Source: Pseudofrankia inefficax (GTDB taxonomy: Bacteria; Actinomycetota; Actinomycetes; Frankiales; Frankiaceae). From it: 64,000 nucleotides of DNA. The position numbers and the translations under genes were made by a program. Location: contig NC_014666.1 in the NCBI RefSeq assembly GCF_000166135.1, positions 1,488,001 to 1,552,000 of the forward strand, in the 5' to 3' direction. The notes beneath the pieces were generated by a model that saw nothing but the letters and a program-made list of their open reading frames with translations, had not been told where the DNA came from and ran no database searches. Every line of letters starts with the position of its first letter. The first letter of the stretch is position 1. Below, piece after piece: positions 7,333 through 15,247 of the stretch.

Positions 7333-8330
7333 CAAGCCTCCCCGGCGTGGGCGGTGGCAGGTTCCAGCTCCCTGGCAGGAGCGGGGATCACGACCGAGGG
7401 CTGCTCGGCGCCGACGTGCTCGGCGATGAGCTCGCGAGCGGCGACCAGGTCGTCCGGGCTCTTCACCGCGAGGATCCGGACGCCGGGAAGTTCTCTGCGG
7501 GCGATGCCGGCCAGCGTGCCCGCCGGCGGCAGCTCGATGACGGCCTTCACGCCCAGCTCGCGCAGCGTCGCCAGGCACAGGTCCCAGCGGACCGGGTTGG
7601 CCACCTGGCTGACCAGCCGGGCCAGGACCTCGGCCCCGTCGGTGATGACGGCGCCGTCCGCGTTCGACACCTGGCCGAGGCGAGGAGCACCGGTCACGAC
7701 ACCGGGCGCGACCGCGGCGAGCGTGTCGCGGGCCGACGCCATGAAGTGGGTGTGGAACGCGCCCGCGACCGCGAGGGTCCGGACGCGGGCACCGGCCGGC
7801 GGCTCCTCGGTGAGCCGGGCGAGCGCCGCCAGGTCACCGGCGGCGACGATCTGGCCGGCGCCGTTGCGGTTCGCGGGCGTCAGGCCGAGGCCTTCCAGGT
7901 GTGCGACGACCGCGTCCGGGTCGCCGCCGAGCAGCGCGGACATGCCGGTCGGCGTGACGGCGGAGGCCGCGGCCATCGCCCGGCCGCGCAGCGCCACGAG
8001 GACCAGCGCGGCCTCCGGCGAGAGTGCTCCGGTGAGCGCCGCGGCGGTGATCTCGCCGACGCTGTGGCCGGCCACCCGCAGATCCGGACCCGCGAGTCCG
8101 GGCAGGCCGAGCTGCTCGGCGGCGAGGAGGCCGGTCGCCACGATGAGCGGCTGGGCCACCGCGGTGTCCTTGATCGTGTCTGCCGGTGCCTCGGTGCCGA
8201 GTTCGACGAGGTCCAGGCCGGTCGCCGCCGAGAACCAGCGCAGCCGCTCCGTCACGCCGGGGAGGTCGAGCCACGGATGCAGCATGCCTGGGGTCTGGGC
8301 GCCCTGGCCTGGCGCGAGGATGGCGAGCAC
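7332..8330 (-). CDS. fabD: Malonyl-CoA:ACP transacylase
   Basis: This 332-aa transacylase loads malonyl groups onto ACP. The N-terminal APGQGAQTPGM, the nucleophile motif GHSVGE and the catalytic His in GAFHTHFM are all present. It is the first gene of the fab operon. The GTG start at 8330 follows AGGGTTAGGTAAATAG, a weak ribosome site. The promoter lies in the 304 bp below the FasR-like gene, where two palindromes are found. Confidence 0.95.
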   Translation of the reverse strand: MLAILAPGQGAQTPGMLHPWLDLPGVTERLRWFSAATGLDLVELGTEAPADTIKDTAVAQPLIVATGLLAAEQLGLPGLAGPDLRVAGHSVGEITAAALTGALSPEAALVLVALRGRAMAAASAVTPTGMSALLGGDPDAVVAHLEGLGLTPANRNGAGQIVAAGDLAALARLTEEPPAGARVRTLAVAGAFHTHFMASARDTLAAVAPGVVTGAPRLGQVSNADGAVITDGAEVLARLVSQVANPVRWDLCLATLRELGVKAVIELPPAGTLAGIARRELPGVRILAVKSPDDLVAARELIAEHVGAEQPSVVIPAPARELEPATAHAGEA

Positions 8331-8501
8331 CTATTTACCTAACCCTTCGCGGTGGTGGTCTGTCGCTGGCGGCCACTCACCGATGTGCCGACGGCTCGTT
8401 GTAGCAGACCTACAAAACGCGGAGCACGGTTGCGTACGTTAGTCGTGTCGCTGGACTACGGCCGACAAGCGTGTGACAGGGCTGTTAAGTCGGTCGATGT
8501 G

Positions 8502-8518
8502 ACCGGTGTCGCACCGGT
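8502..8518. promoter_or_regulatory. Inverted repeat upstream of fabD
   Basis: ACCGGTG-TCG-CACCGGT is a perfect 7+3+7 dyad 172 bp upstream of the fabD start. It is a candidate site for the FasR-like regulator encoded next door. Assigning it to that protein is inference. Confidence 0.45.
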
Positions 8519-8525
8519 AACCTGC

Positions 8526-8537
8526 GGTCAGCTGACC
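8526..8537. promoter_or_regulatory. 12-bp palindrome upstream of fabD
   Basis: GGTCAGCTGACC is a perfect palindrome eight bases from the first dyad. The pair may form one composite operator or a short terminator after the regulator gene. Confidence 0.35.
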
Positions 8538-8634
8538 ATGCTCGCATTCTCGCAGCTGTAGGTCACGCACGAGGCGCATGCCGTGTTCGCGTGCCGACCT
8601 CGACAGTCGGTGGTCGGCGATCTACAACCGTCGT

Positions 8635-10239
8635 CTACGCATGCGAGCTGTCGAGACGGCCCAGAAGCAGAGCTATGTGCAGGGTGAAACGCTGCCGGTG
8701 GTCGGCGGTGTCAAGGCCGCAGATCTCGGACGCCTTCCGCAGCCGGTAACGGACCGTGTTCGGATGCAGGTAGAGCGCCTTCGCGGTCGCCTCCAGCGAG
8801 GCGCCGAAGTCGAGGTAGGTGCCCGCGGTCTCCAGCAGCGGCGCGCCGGCGTCCCGCAGCGGGAGGTAGACCTCGTCGATGAGCGCCCGGCGGGCCCCCT
8901 CGTCGCCGGCCAGCGCCCGCTCCGGCAGCAGCGCGCGGGCCGTCACCGGCCGCGGCGCCGCGGGCCACGCGGCCACGACGTCGGCCGCCGCGATCGCCGC
9001 CCGCGCCGACTCGGCGGCACCCGCCAGATCCGCCGCGACCGGCCCGACCACGACCGGGCCCGGCCCGCAGGCCGACATCAGCACCTCGGCGGCCGCCAAC
9101 GCGGACTCGACGCTGGGGGCGAGCTCGCCGTCGGCGCGCCGCCGGCTGTTCGGCCGGTTCGGGTCGCCGGTCGCCGCCGCCACGGCGCGCGCCGCCGCCT
9201 CGCGCGGGACCGCGCCGGCGCCGGGCGCCGCCGCGACCGTCCCGCCGGCGTGCGGTTCCGCCGCGGCCGTCCCGTCGCCTGGACCGTCGGTCGTCCGGAA
9301 CCGGCCGCCGACGATCATGACCAGTCGCTGGTTGTGCACGCTGGTCAGCACCTCGAGACCACCGGAGCGGGCCAGCCGGTGGACCTCGTCCACGACCGCC
9401 TCCGGGGCCTGCGGCGGCGCCGCGCCGACCACGACCGTCACCGCGGGCGGGTTGCGCCAGCCGACCGCCGCCGCGCGTGAGGACAGCGCCCGGTCCTGGT
9501 CGCCGCGCACGACGTGGTCGACGACGAGCGCCTCCAGCCGGGCGTCCCAGGCGCCGCGCTCCTCGGCGACCCGCGCGTAGACCACCGCCCCGGCGAACGC
9601 GATGTCCCGGGAGTAGCGCAGCACGTCGTTGAGCACCCGCTGCTCGTGCTCCGGGTCGACGATGTTCGAGACCTCGGCCTCGATCGTCTCGACCGCCACC
9701 CGGACCAGGTCGACGAGGCGGCGGAAGGTCACCGCCCGGACCAGCTCGCGCGGCGCCACCCGGAACACGTCGCTGGACAGCTCACGGGCGTGCTCCGGGC
9801 GCCGGCACCACTCGACGAACGACGCGATGCCCGCCTGCACGACCAGCTGGATGTCGGCCCGGTACCGCGCGGACATGCCGGGGTACCACGGCAGCTGCTC
9901 GGACATCCTGGCCACGGCCTTGTTCGCCAGCAGCCCGCTGGCCCGCTCGATCCGGCGGATGACGGCGTCGTTCGTGGCCGCGTCGGTGCGGCCGGCAGAG
10001 TCGTTGCGGCCAGCAGAGTCGTTGCGGTCGGCAGAGTCGTTGCGGCCGGCCGAGTCCCGGGGCGGGGCGACCGGGTCGAGTCCCGCGGCCTGGGCCGGCA
10101 CCGGGGGTGACGGCTCGGCGGGGGAGCCGGGCGGCGGGGACGTCACCTCGGCGGCGGGCTGCTTCCGGGCGGACGGCGGGGACCCGTCAGCGCGCGCGGA
10201 GGCCGGTCTGGCCGGAGGCTGTGTCACGGCGTCCAGCAT
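8635..10239 (-). CDS. fasR: PucR-family regulator, FasR-like
   Basis: This 534-aa protein ends in a PucR C-terminal helix-turn-helix: YLDFGASLEATAKALYLHPN runs into TVRYRLRKASEICGLD near residues 475-515. The middle resembles the long regulatory region of this family. The first 100 or so residues are low-complexity and hold a repeated R(N/T)DSAG unit encoded by an 18-bp DNA repeat (9995-10048). Its place directly upstream of fabD matches Streptomyces FasR, the activator of the fabD-fabH-acpP-fabF operon. The symbol rests on family plus position. The two palindromes between it and fabD are candidate targets. The true start could lie within the repeat-rich leader. Confidence 0.85.
   Translation of the reverse strand: MLDAVTQPPARPASARADGSPPSARKQPAAEVTSPPPGSPAEPSPPVPAQAAGLDPVAPPRDSAGRNDSADRNDSAGRNDSAGRTDAATNDAVIRRIERASGLLANKAVARMSEQLPWYPGMSARYRADIQLVVQAGIASFVEWCRRPEHARELSSDVFRVAPRELVRAVTFRRLVDLVRVAVETIEAEVSNIVDPEHEQRVLNDVLRYSRDIAFAGAVVYARVAEERGAWDARLEALVVDHVVRGDQDRALSSRAAAVGWRNPPAVTVVVGAAPPQAPEAVVDEVHRLARSGGLEVLTSVHNQRLVMIVGGRFRTTDGPGDGTAAAEPHAGGTVAAAPGAGAVPREAAARAVAAATGDPNRPNSRRRADGELAPSVESALAAAEVLMSACGPGPVVVGPVAADLAGAAESARAAIAAADVVAAWPAAPRPVTARALLPERALAGDEGARRALIDEVYLPLRDAGAPLLETAGTYLDFGASLEATAKALYLHPNTVRYRLRKASEICGLDTADHRQRFTLHIALLLGRLDSSHA
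9995..10048. repeat. 18-bp in-frame repeat in the FasR-like gene
   Basis: Three copies of an 18-bp unit beginning GCAGAGTCGTTGCGG start at 9995, 10013 and 10031. They encode the Arg-Asn-Asp-Ser-Ala repeats of the N-terminal leader. Copy-number changes would keep the reading frame. Confidence 0.85.
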
Positions 10240-10326
10240 GCCTCACCGCGGCCGCCCACCGCGCCGTCCGGGCCGGACGCCGCGGGTGCCCCGCCGCCAG
10301 CGGCTCGCGACCTGCCGTCGGAGATG

Positions 10327-10346
10327 CCGGACACGGCCGTGTCCGG
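10327..10346. promoter_or_regulatory. 20-bp perfect palindrome ahead of the transglycosylase gene
   Basis: CCGGACACGG is followed directly by its exact reverse complement. It lies between the divergent FasR-like and transglycosylase genes, 17 bp before the latter's start codon. It may be an operator or a hairpin in the leader RNA. Confidence 0.45.
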
Positions 10347-10363
10347 ACGGCCACAATGAGGCG

Positions 10364-10909
10364 ATGCCCCGTCAGCGAACACGCCAGGCGCCTGTCCTCG
10401 CGGCTGGCCTGGTGACCGTGCTCGCCGCGTTGCTGGGAGCCTGCTCGCAGGTGCTGCCGATGAGGTCGAGCAGCCTGATCCCGACGGACCTGATACCTGC
10501 CTTCCGGGCCGCCGCCACCACGTACGGGCTGTTGTCGGCCGCCCAGCTCGCGGCCCAGGCGAGGGTGGAGAGCCGCTTCGACTCCTCGGTCGTGTCCCGC
10601 GCGGGCGCCGTCGGGATGATGCAGTTCCTGCCGAAGACCTGGGCCGAGTTCGGCATCGACGGCGACGGCGACGGCGTGGCCGACCCGCTCGACCCGCTCG
10701 ACGCGATCCCGTCGGCCGCGCGGTACGAGCAGCACCTCGCCGGGCTGGTCAGCCACCTGCCCGGGGACCGGGTCGCCCTCGTGCTCGCCGCCTACAACGC
10801 CGGCCCGTCGGCGGTCCAGGCGGCCGGCGGCGTCCCCGACTACGCCGAGACCAGGACCTACATCGCCCGCGTCAACGAGTGGGCCGCCACCTTCGCGACG
10901 GAGGTCTGA
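10364..10909 (+). CDS. Lytic transglycosylase lipoprotein (SLT fold)
   Basis: This 181-aa exported protein probably cleaves peptidoglycan. The signal peptide ends in a lipobox, LLGAC, near residue 25, so the protein should be anchored outside the membrane. The SLT core shows the catalytic Glu in ARVESRFDSS, then GAVGMMQFLPKTW and AAYNAGPSAV. A DGDGDGVADPLDP segment is typical of actinobacterial members. The ATG at 10364 has a GAGG just upstream. The next gene starts six bases after its stop, so the two are probably cotranscribed. Confidence 0.88.
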   Translation: MPRQRTRQAPVLAAGLVTVLAALLGACSQVLPMRSSSLIPTDLIPAFRAAATTYGLLSAAQLAAQARVESRFDSSVVSRAGAVGMMQFLPKTWAEFGIDGDGDGVADPLDPLDAIPSAARYEQHLAGLVSHLPGDRVALVLAAYNAGPSAVQAAGGVPDYAETRTYIARVNEWAATFATEV

Positions 10910-10915
10910 GTCACG

Positions 10916-11428
10916 ATGGTGACCACCGCTGATCTTCTGACGGATGGCTTCGGGCGGGTTCAGGAGGCGGTCCACGAAGCCGTGGCGGGGCTGACCGCCG
11001 AGCAGCTGAACCATCGCCCGCAGGGGCGGCTCAACTCGATCACCTGGCTGGTCTGGCACCTGGCCCGGGTGCAGGACGATCACGTGGCCGGCGTCGCGGG
11101 CACCGAGCAGGTCTGGACCGCGGCAGGCTGGGTGGAGCGGTTCGGCCTCCCGCTGCCGCCGGAGTCGCACGGGTACGGCCACACGTCCGACGAGGTCGAC
11201 AGCGTCCGCGTCGGTGACCCCGGCCTGCTGACCGGCTACTACGACGCCGTCCACGACGAGACCCTGCGCTACGTCGCCACGCTCGGCGACCAGGATCTCG
11301 ACCGCGTCGTCGACACCCGGTGGGATCCCCCGGTCACCCTGGCCGTCCGCCTCGTCAGCGTGATCGCCGACGATCTCGAGCACGCCGGCCAGGCCGCCAT
11401 CCTGCGAGGGCTGCTGCCCCCCGGCTGA
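10916..11428 (+). CDS. DinB/DUF664-family protein
   Basis: This 170-aa four-helix protein belongs to the DinB/DUF664 superfamily, whose actinobacterial members are often mycothiol-dependent metal enzymes. Possible metal-binding His residues sit in WLVWHLAR, AVHDETLRY and DDLEHAGQAA. It starts six bases after the transglycosylase gene. The substrate is unknown, and a housekeeping thiol-transfer role is only an analogy. Confidence 0.8.
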   Translation: MVTTADLLTDGFGRVQEAVHEAVAGLTAEQLNHRPQGRLNSITWLVWHLARVQDDHVAGVAGTEQVWTAAGWVERFGLPLPPESHGYGHTSDEVDSVRVGDPGLLTGYYDAVHDETLRYVATLGDQDLDRVVDTRWDPPVTLAVRLVSVIADDLEHAGQAAILRGLLPPG

Positions 11429-11462
11429 CGGCGTCGAGCGCGGCTCGACCGGCGGCTGGCCG

Positions 11463-11990
11463 TCAGTCGCCGACGGAGCCGTCGAGGCGTTCGCGGAGCA
11501 GGTCGGCGTGGCCGTTGTGGCGGGCGTACTCCTCGATCAGGTGGACGTAGACCCAACGCAGGCTGAGCCGCACGCCGCGCTGGTCCACGAAGGTGTCGTC
11601 CAGGCCGTGGGTGGCCGCCACGGCGCGGCAGGCCTCGACCTCCGAGGCGAAGGCCGTGAACGCCTCGCCGGGGTCCGCCGTGTCGACGTCGTCGAAGTCG
11701 GAGTTCTCGTTGTCCTCCCTGATGAAGCGGTACGGGATGTCCTGCTGGTCGAGCCGGCGGCGGAACCAGGAACGTTCCACGTCGGCCAGGTGCCGGACGA
11801 GGCCCAGCAGCGACAGCGACGACGGCGCTACCGCGCGCTCGCGCAGCTGCTCGGCCGTCAGGCCCGCGCACTTGAGCAGCAGCGTCTCGCGGTGGTAGTC
11901 GAGCCAGCTCTCCAGCATCTCGCGCTCGTCCGCGATGCCTGGCTCGTCCCGGCGGTTGACCTTGGGGGCTGTCCACGTCATGCCTGGCAT
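11463..11990 (-). CDS. DUF664/DinB-family protein
   Basis: This is a second, distinct member of the DinB superfamily (175 aa), converging on the first with only 34 bp between the stop codons. The DUF664 pattern is seen in YHRETLLLKCAGLTAEQL, LVRHLADVERSWF and YVHLIEEYARHNGHADLLRE, which carry the conserved His residues. The start may be the ATG at 11990 or the one three codons later. The reaction is unknown. Confidence 0.85.
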   Translation of the reverse strand: MPGMTWTAPKVNRRDEPGIADEREMLESWLDYHRETLLLKCAGLTAEQLRERAVAPSSLSLLGLVRHLADVERSWFRRRLDQQDIPYRFIREDNENSDFDDVDTADPGEAFTAFASEVEACRAVAATHGLDDTFVDQRGVRLSLRWVYVHLIEEYARHNGHADLLRERLDGSVGD

Positions 11991-12106
11991 GGTCGCGCCG
12001 ACCTGTGACAGTTTCGAGCCATTTCCCGCCGGGTGGCGCCGCGCCCAGGCCCGTCGGGGCGGACGCGGTTTGGTGGTTGCGGCGACACGGCGCTAGGTTT
12101 CCGACC

Positions 12107-12592
12107 ATGACCGACTCCTCGGCTCGCCTGGCCGCGGGCGACGTTGCCCCCGACTTCACGCTCCCGGACGCCGACGGCAAGGACGTGTCGCTCGCGTCCT
12201 ACCGGGGCCGGCGGGTCGTCGTGTACTTCTACCCACGGGCGAGCACACCCGGCTGCACCAAGCAGGCCTGCGACTTCCGCGACAGCCTGGCCCAGCTGAA
12301 CGACGCCGGCATCGACGTGCTGGGCGTCTCCCCGGACAAGCCCGCGGCGCTGGTGAAGTTCCGCGACAACGAGGGCCTGACGTTCCCGCTGCTGTCCGAC
12401 CCCGACCGCGCCGTGCTGACCGCGTATGGCGCCTACGGCGAGAAGATGATGTACGGCAAGGTGACCACCGGTGTGATCCGCTCGACCTTCGTCGTCGGCG
12501 CCGACGGCACCCTGGAGAAGGTGCTCTACAACGTGAAGGCCACCGGTCACGTCGCCAAGCTGATCCGCGAGCTGGGGCTCGCGGCGGCCTGA
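12107..12592 (+). CDS. bcp: Peroxiredoxin, thioredoxin-dependent thiol peroxidase
   Basis: This 161-aa Bcp/PrxQ-type peroxiredoxin reduces peroxides using thioredoxin. The peroxidatic Cys lies in STPGCTKQACDFRD, with the PrxQ-type resolving Cys five residues later. APDFTLPDADGKDVSL opens the fold. The ATG at 12107 was preferred because family similarity begins there. It converges on the hydrolase gene across a perfect 28-bp palindrome. Confidence 0.93.
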   Translation: MTDSSARLAAGDVAPDFTLPDADGKDVSLASYRGRRVVVYFYPRASTPGCTKQACDFRDSLAQLNDAGIDVLGVSPDKPAALVKFRDNEGLTFPLLSDPDRAVLTAYGAYGEKMMYGKVTTGVIRSTFVVGADGTLEKVLYNVKATGHVAKLIRELGLAAA

Positions 12593-12600
12593 CTCACCGA

Positions 12601-12628
12601 CCGGGCCGGCGGGGCCCCGCCGGCCCGG
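12601..12628. terminator. 28-bp perfect palindrome between convergent genes
   Basis: CCGGGCCGGCGGGG is followed directly by its exact reverse complement, eight bases after the bcp stop and 13 bp from the hydrolase stop. It is well placed as a bidirectional terminator, though no T-run follows. Confidence 0.75.
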
Positions 12629-12641
12629 GTCCGGGTCGGCG

Positions 12642-13406
12642 CTACGCCTTGAGGACGGCGTCGAAGAGTTCGGCGGTGCGCTGCCAGTGCTGTTCGGCGG
12701 CCTTCTCGTCGTAGACGCCGGGGTGGTCGGTGACCGCGAAGCCATGCCGGGCGCCTGGGTAGAGCTCCAGCCGGTAGTCGACCTTCGCCTGGTCCAGCGC
12801 GGCCGCGAGCCGGGCCTGGTCCTCGGGGGTGCAGGAGCCGTCCTCGTCCGCCACCCCGAAGTACAGCCTCGCCTGAATCCTGTCCGCCTGGGTGTGCGGG
12901 CTCGCCGGGTCGTCCGCGACGGCGAGCCGGCCGCCGTGGAACGACGCGGCGGCGGCGACCCGGTCGGGGAACGTGCCGGCCGCGAGGAACGACAGCCTCC
13001 CGCCCATGCAGTAGCCGGTGGTGCCGACCTTCTCGGCGTTCGCCGCCGGGACGTCGGCCAGCGCCGCGAGCAGTGCGCCGGTGGCGGCCATGGCGCCCGC
13101 GTTGGCCACCCCCATGACCTGCCCCAGCCTGGCCCGCTCCGCCGGGTCGGAGAACGCGGTCTTCGGGTCGAACGGGAGGGCGTCCGGCGTGCGGAAGTGG
13201 ACGTTCGGCAGCGCCACGGCGTAGCCGAGATCCGCGAGCCGTTGGGCCATGTCGTCGGTCGCCGGCCGAACGCCGAACGCGTCCGGGTACATGATCACCG
13301 TGGGCAGCGCGGGGCCGGCGTCGGCCGGGTGCCCGGCCGGAAGGTGCAGGTGGACGTCCATCACACCGTCGTCGGTGGGCACGTCGAGCTTGGTCACGGA
13401 CAACAC
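12642..13406 (-). CDS. Dienelactone hydrolase family protein
   Basis: This is an alpha/beta hydrolase of about 254 aa of the dienelactone hydrolase family. The Cys nucleophile is in GTTGYCMGGRLS and the His in GARHGFAV; a plausible acid lies in GVADEDGSC. Such enzymes open lactones or cleave small esters, but the substrate is not known. The start is uncertain: a GGAG precedes the GTG at 13406 by 3 nt, the TTG at 13403 by 6 nt and the GTG at 13397 by 12 nt. The long open frame upstream to 13586 is Arg/Gly/Pro-rich and not family-like. Confidence 0.88.
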   Translation of the reverse strand: MLSVTKLDVPTDDGVMDVHLHLPAGHPADAGPALPTVIMYPDAFGVRPATDDMAQRLADLGYAVALPNVHFRTPDALPFDPKTAFSDPAERARLGQVMGVANAGAMAATGALLAALADVPAANAEKVGTTGYCMGGRLSFLAAGTFPDRVAAAASFHGGRLAVADDPASPHTQADRIQARLYFGVADEDGSCTPEDQARLAAALDQAKVDYRLELYPGARHGFAVTDHPGVYDEKAAEQHWQRTAELFDAVLKA

Positions 13407-13721
13407 GAACTCCTGGGCGTCTGCCGCCCGGCCGCGCAAGGGCCGCCCCGACGCCGAGCGCGGTCGGGTCCTCCGGGTCGAGCGGGAAAGGATCTGCCTG
13501 GGCCGGGCCCAGGGGCGCCGCCCGGCGAGTCCGATCGGCCGGGCGGGCCGGCTCGGGCCGTGGCCGCGGCGAACAGCATCCCTCATAGCCGCAGGTCGGT
13601 CGCGGTCGAGGCCCGGCCCACCCCGCCCCGTTTGGGCCCTGTGGTGGTCGTCTTCAGGACGTTTTCAGGACGGCCGGCCGGTCAGCTCGGCGATCGTGCG
13701 CGACGTCCTCCCCCGGCGTCG
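13407..13721. other. Intergenic region
   Basis: This 315-bp stretch lies between two minus-strand genes. It presumably holds the hydrolase promoter and the end of the SCO1-MauE-DsbA transcript. I see no gene or clear structure in it. Confidence 0.5.
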
Positions 13722-14531
13722 TCAGCCGGCGGCGTTGACCGCGGCCTTGAACGGGTCGGGGAGCAGCTGGTCCTGGGAGAGCGTCTTGCCGTCGACCATC
13801 ACGGTCGGGGTACCGGTCACCCCGCGCTTGGACGCGCTGTCCGCGACCTTGGCGACGTAGCCGTCGTACCGGCCCGACCTCACCGCGCTGGTGAAGGCCG
13901 GCGACGTCAGGCCGACCTGCGAGCCGAGCTGGATGAGCCGGTCGTTGGAGAAGCCCCCGGAGTTCTCCGCCGGCTGGTTGGCGAACAGCACCTGGTGGTA
14001 CTGCTCGAACTTGCCGTCGTTGGCCGCGGCGGCCCCCGCGTTCGCGGCACGGACCGAGTCGGGCCCGATGAACGACATCATGTGGTAGACGGCCTTGATC
14101 TTGCCCGCGTCGATCAGCGAGCGCACGGTCGAGCCGGTGGTGGTCTCGAACTGCCGGCAGATCGGGCACTGGAAGTCCTCGTAGAAGTCGACCGTGACCG
14201 GGGCGGTCGCCTTGCCGACGACGATGCCGTTGTCCTGGCCGGTCGCCGTGGCCGGGAGGACGACCGGCTTGGAGTGCTGGCGGGTGTTCTGCACGACGAT
14301 GCCGATGACGGCGGCGAGGATGATCACGCCGAGCACCGAGGCGAGCACGATCATCTGCTTGCGCCGCCGCTCCCTCGCCGCGGCCTGCGCCCGGGCCGCC
14401 GCGGCCCGTTCGCGCCGGACCGCCCCGCGCGGGTCCCGGTCCGGCCGGGGACCGGTGTCGACCCCGCCGCCCGAGCGGCCAGCACCCGGGCCGTTGCCCC
14501 GGCCCGATCCGCGTCCCGCGCCCGTGCTCAT
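13722..14531 (-). CDS. DsbA-family membrane-anchored thiol oxidoreductase
   Basis: This 269-aa protein has a Gly/Arg-rich cytosolic tail, one membrane helix at about residues 60-82 (MIVLASVLGVIILAAVIGIV) and an extracytoplasmic thioredoxin-fold domain. The redox motif is CPIC in EDFQCPICRQF, and the cis-Pro loop is GVTGTPTVMV. It resembles actinobacterial DsbA/BdbD-like proteins. The ATGA overlap at 14528-14531 ties it to the MauE/DoxX gene, and the third operon member is SCO1. It probably handles disulfides of cell-envelope proteins, possibly of copper sites. Confidence 0.9.
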   Translation of the reverse strand: MSTGAGRGSGRGNGPGAGRSGGGVDTGPRPDRDPRGAVRRERAAAARAQAAARERRRKQMIVLASVLGVIILAAVIGIVVQNTRQHSKPVVLPATATGQDNGIVVGKATAPVTVDFYEDFQCPICRQFETTTGSTVRSLIDAGKIKAVYHMMSFIGPDSVRAANAGAAAANDGKFEQYHQVLFANQPAENSGGFSNDRLIQLGSQVGLTSPAFTSAVRSGRYDGYVAKVADSASKRGVTGTPTVMVDGKTLSQDQLLPDPFKAAVNAAG

Positions 14532-15247
14532 CGCTCGCGCCTCATGCGTCCCGCCCTGTCCCCGGGCCGCGGCTGGTCGCCCGTCCGCACCCGGTACCCG
14601 TCGTGCCAGTCCCCGCCGTCGCGGCTGTCGTCGGTCTCGTGCCCGTCGGCTTCGCCGTCGGCCCGGTGCTCGTCGCCAGCCCGGTGCTCGTCGCCAGCCC
14701 GGTGCTCGTCGAGGCCGCCGGACGTCCTGGGTCGACGGTCGGGGGCCGGGCCGAACAGCAGGCGGTCCAGCGTCAGGTAGCCGTCGGGCCAGACCGCCAG
14801 CAGCGCGCTGGCCAGCAGAAGCAGACTGTCACGAACTAGTTCCGATGTGTAATGGGTCGGCGCGCCCTTCGCGAGATCGCCGCCTTTCGAGAAGCAGCCA
14901 CACTCGATGTGCAGGCCGCGGGCGGCCGCGGACGCGATCGCCCCGATGTAGACCGCCAGCAGCAGGCACGACAGCAGCGCGCCGGCCCGCACGGCCAGGC
15001 CCAGCAGGAGCAGGACTCCGAGCGCGATCTCCACGAACGGCACCGCGTAGGCGACGGGATGGACCAGCGCCTCCGGCAGGATGCGGAACGCCCGCACCGA
15101 GCGGACCATCCCGTCCGCGTCGCCGACCTTCAGGCAGCCGGCGACCAGCCACAGCACGCCCAGCCCGAGCCGCAGCAGCGTCGAGGCCACCCGCGCCCAC
15201 GGCCGCCTGCCGCCCAGCGCGCCGCTGGCCGCCGGATGGTGGCTCAT
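14528..15247 (-). CDS. MauE/DoxX-like integral membrane redox protein
   Basis: This 239-aa protein has four predicted membrane helices between about residues 20 and 160 and an ECGCF motif after the third, the paired Cys of the MauE family. MauE-type proteins are thought to exchange electrons across the membrane with a partner thioredoxin-fold protein, and here a DsbA-like gene follows with a 4-bp overlap. The last 75 residues are hydrophilic, with repeated DEHRAG units encoded by an 18-bp DNA repeat (14662-14711). It also overlaps the SCO1 stop by four bases. Confidence 0.88.
   Translation of the reverse strand: MSHHPAASGALGGRRPWARVASTLLRLGLGVLWLVAGCLKVGDADGMVRSVRAFRILPEALVHPVAYAVPFVEIALGVLLLLGLAVRAGALLSCLLLAVYIGAIASAAARGLHIECGCFSKGGDLAKGAPTHYTSELVRDSLLLLASALLAVWPDGYLTLDRLLFGPAPDRRPRTSGGLDEHRAGDEHRAGDEHRADGEADGHETDDSRDGGDWHDGYRVRTGDQPRPGDRAGRMRRER
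14662..14711. repeat. 18-bp in-frame repeat in the MauE-like gene
   Basis: The unit CCCGGTGCTCGTCGCCAG is present at 14662 and 14680, with a partial third copy from 14698. On the minus strand it encodes the DEHRAG repeats of the tail. Confidence 0.85.

Larger units (their letters stand above)
8331..8634. other. fabD promoter region
   Basis: This 304-bp region lies between the FasR-like gene and fabD, both on the minus strand, and has clearly lower GC than the genes. It contains palindromes at 8502-8518 and 8526-8537. I found no coding region and no unambiguous -35/-10 pair. Confidence 0.6.
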
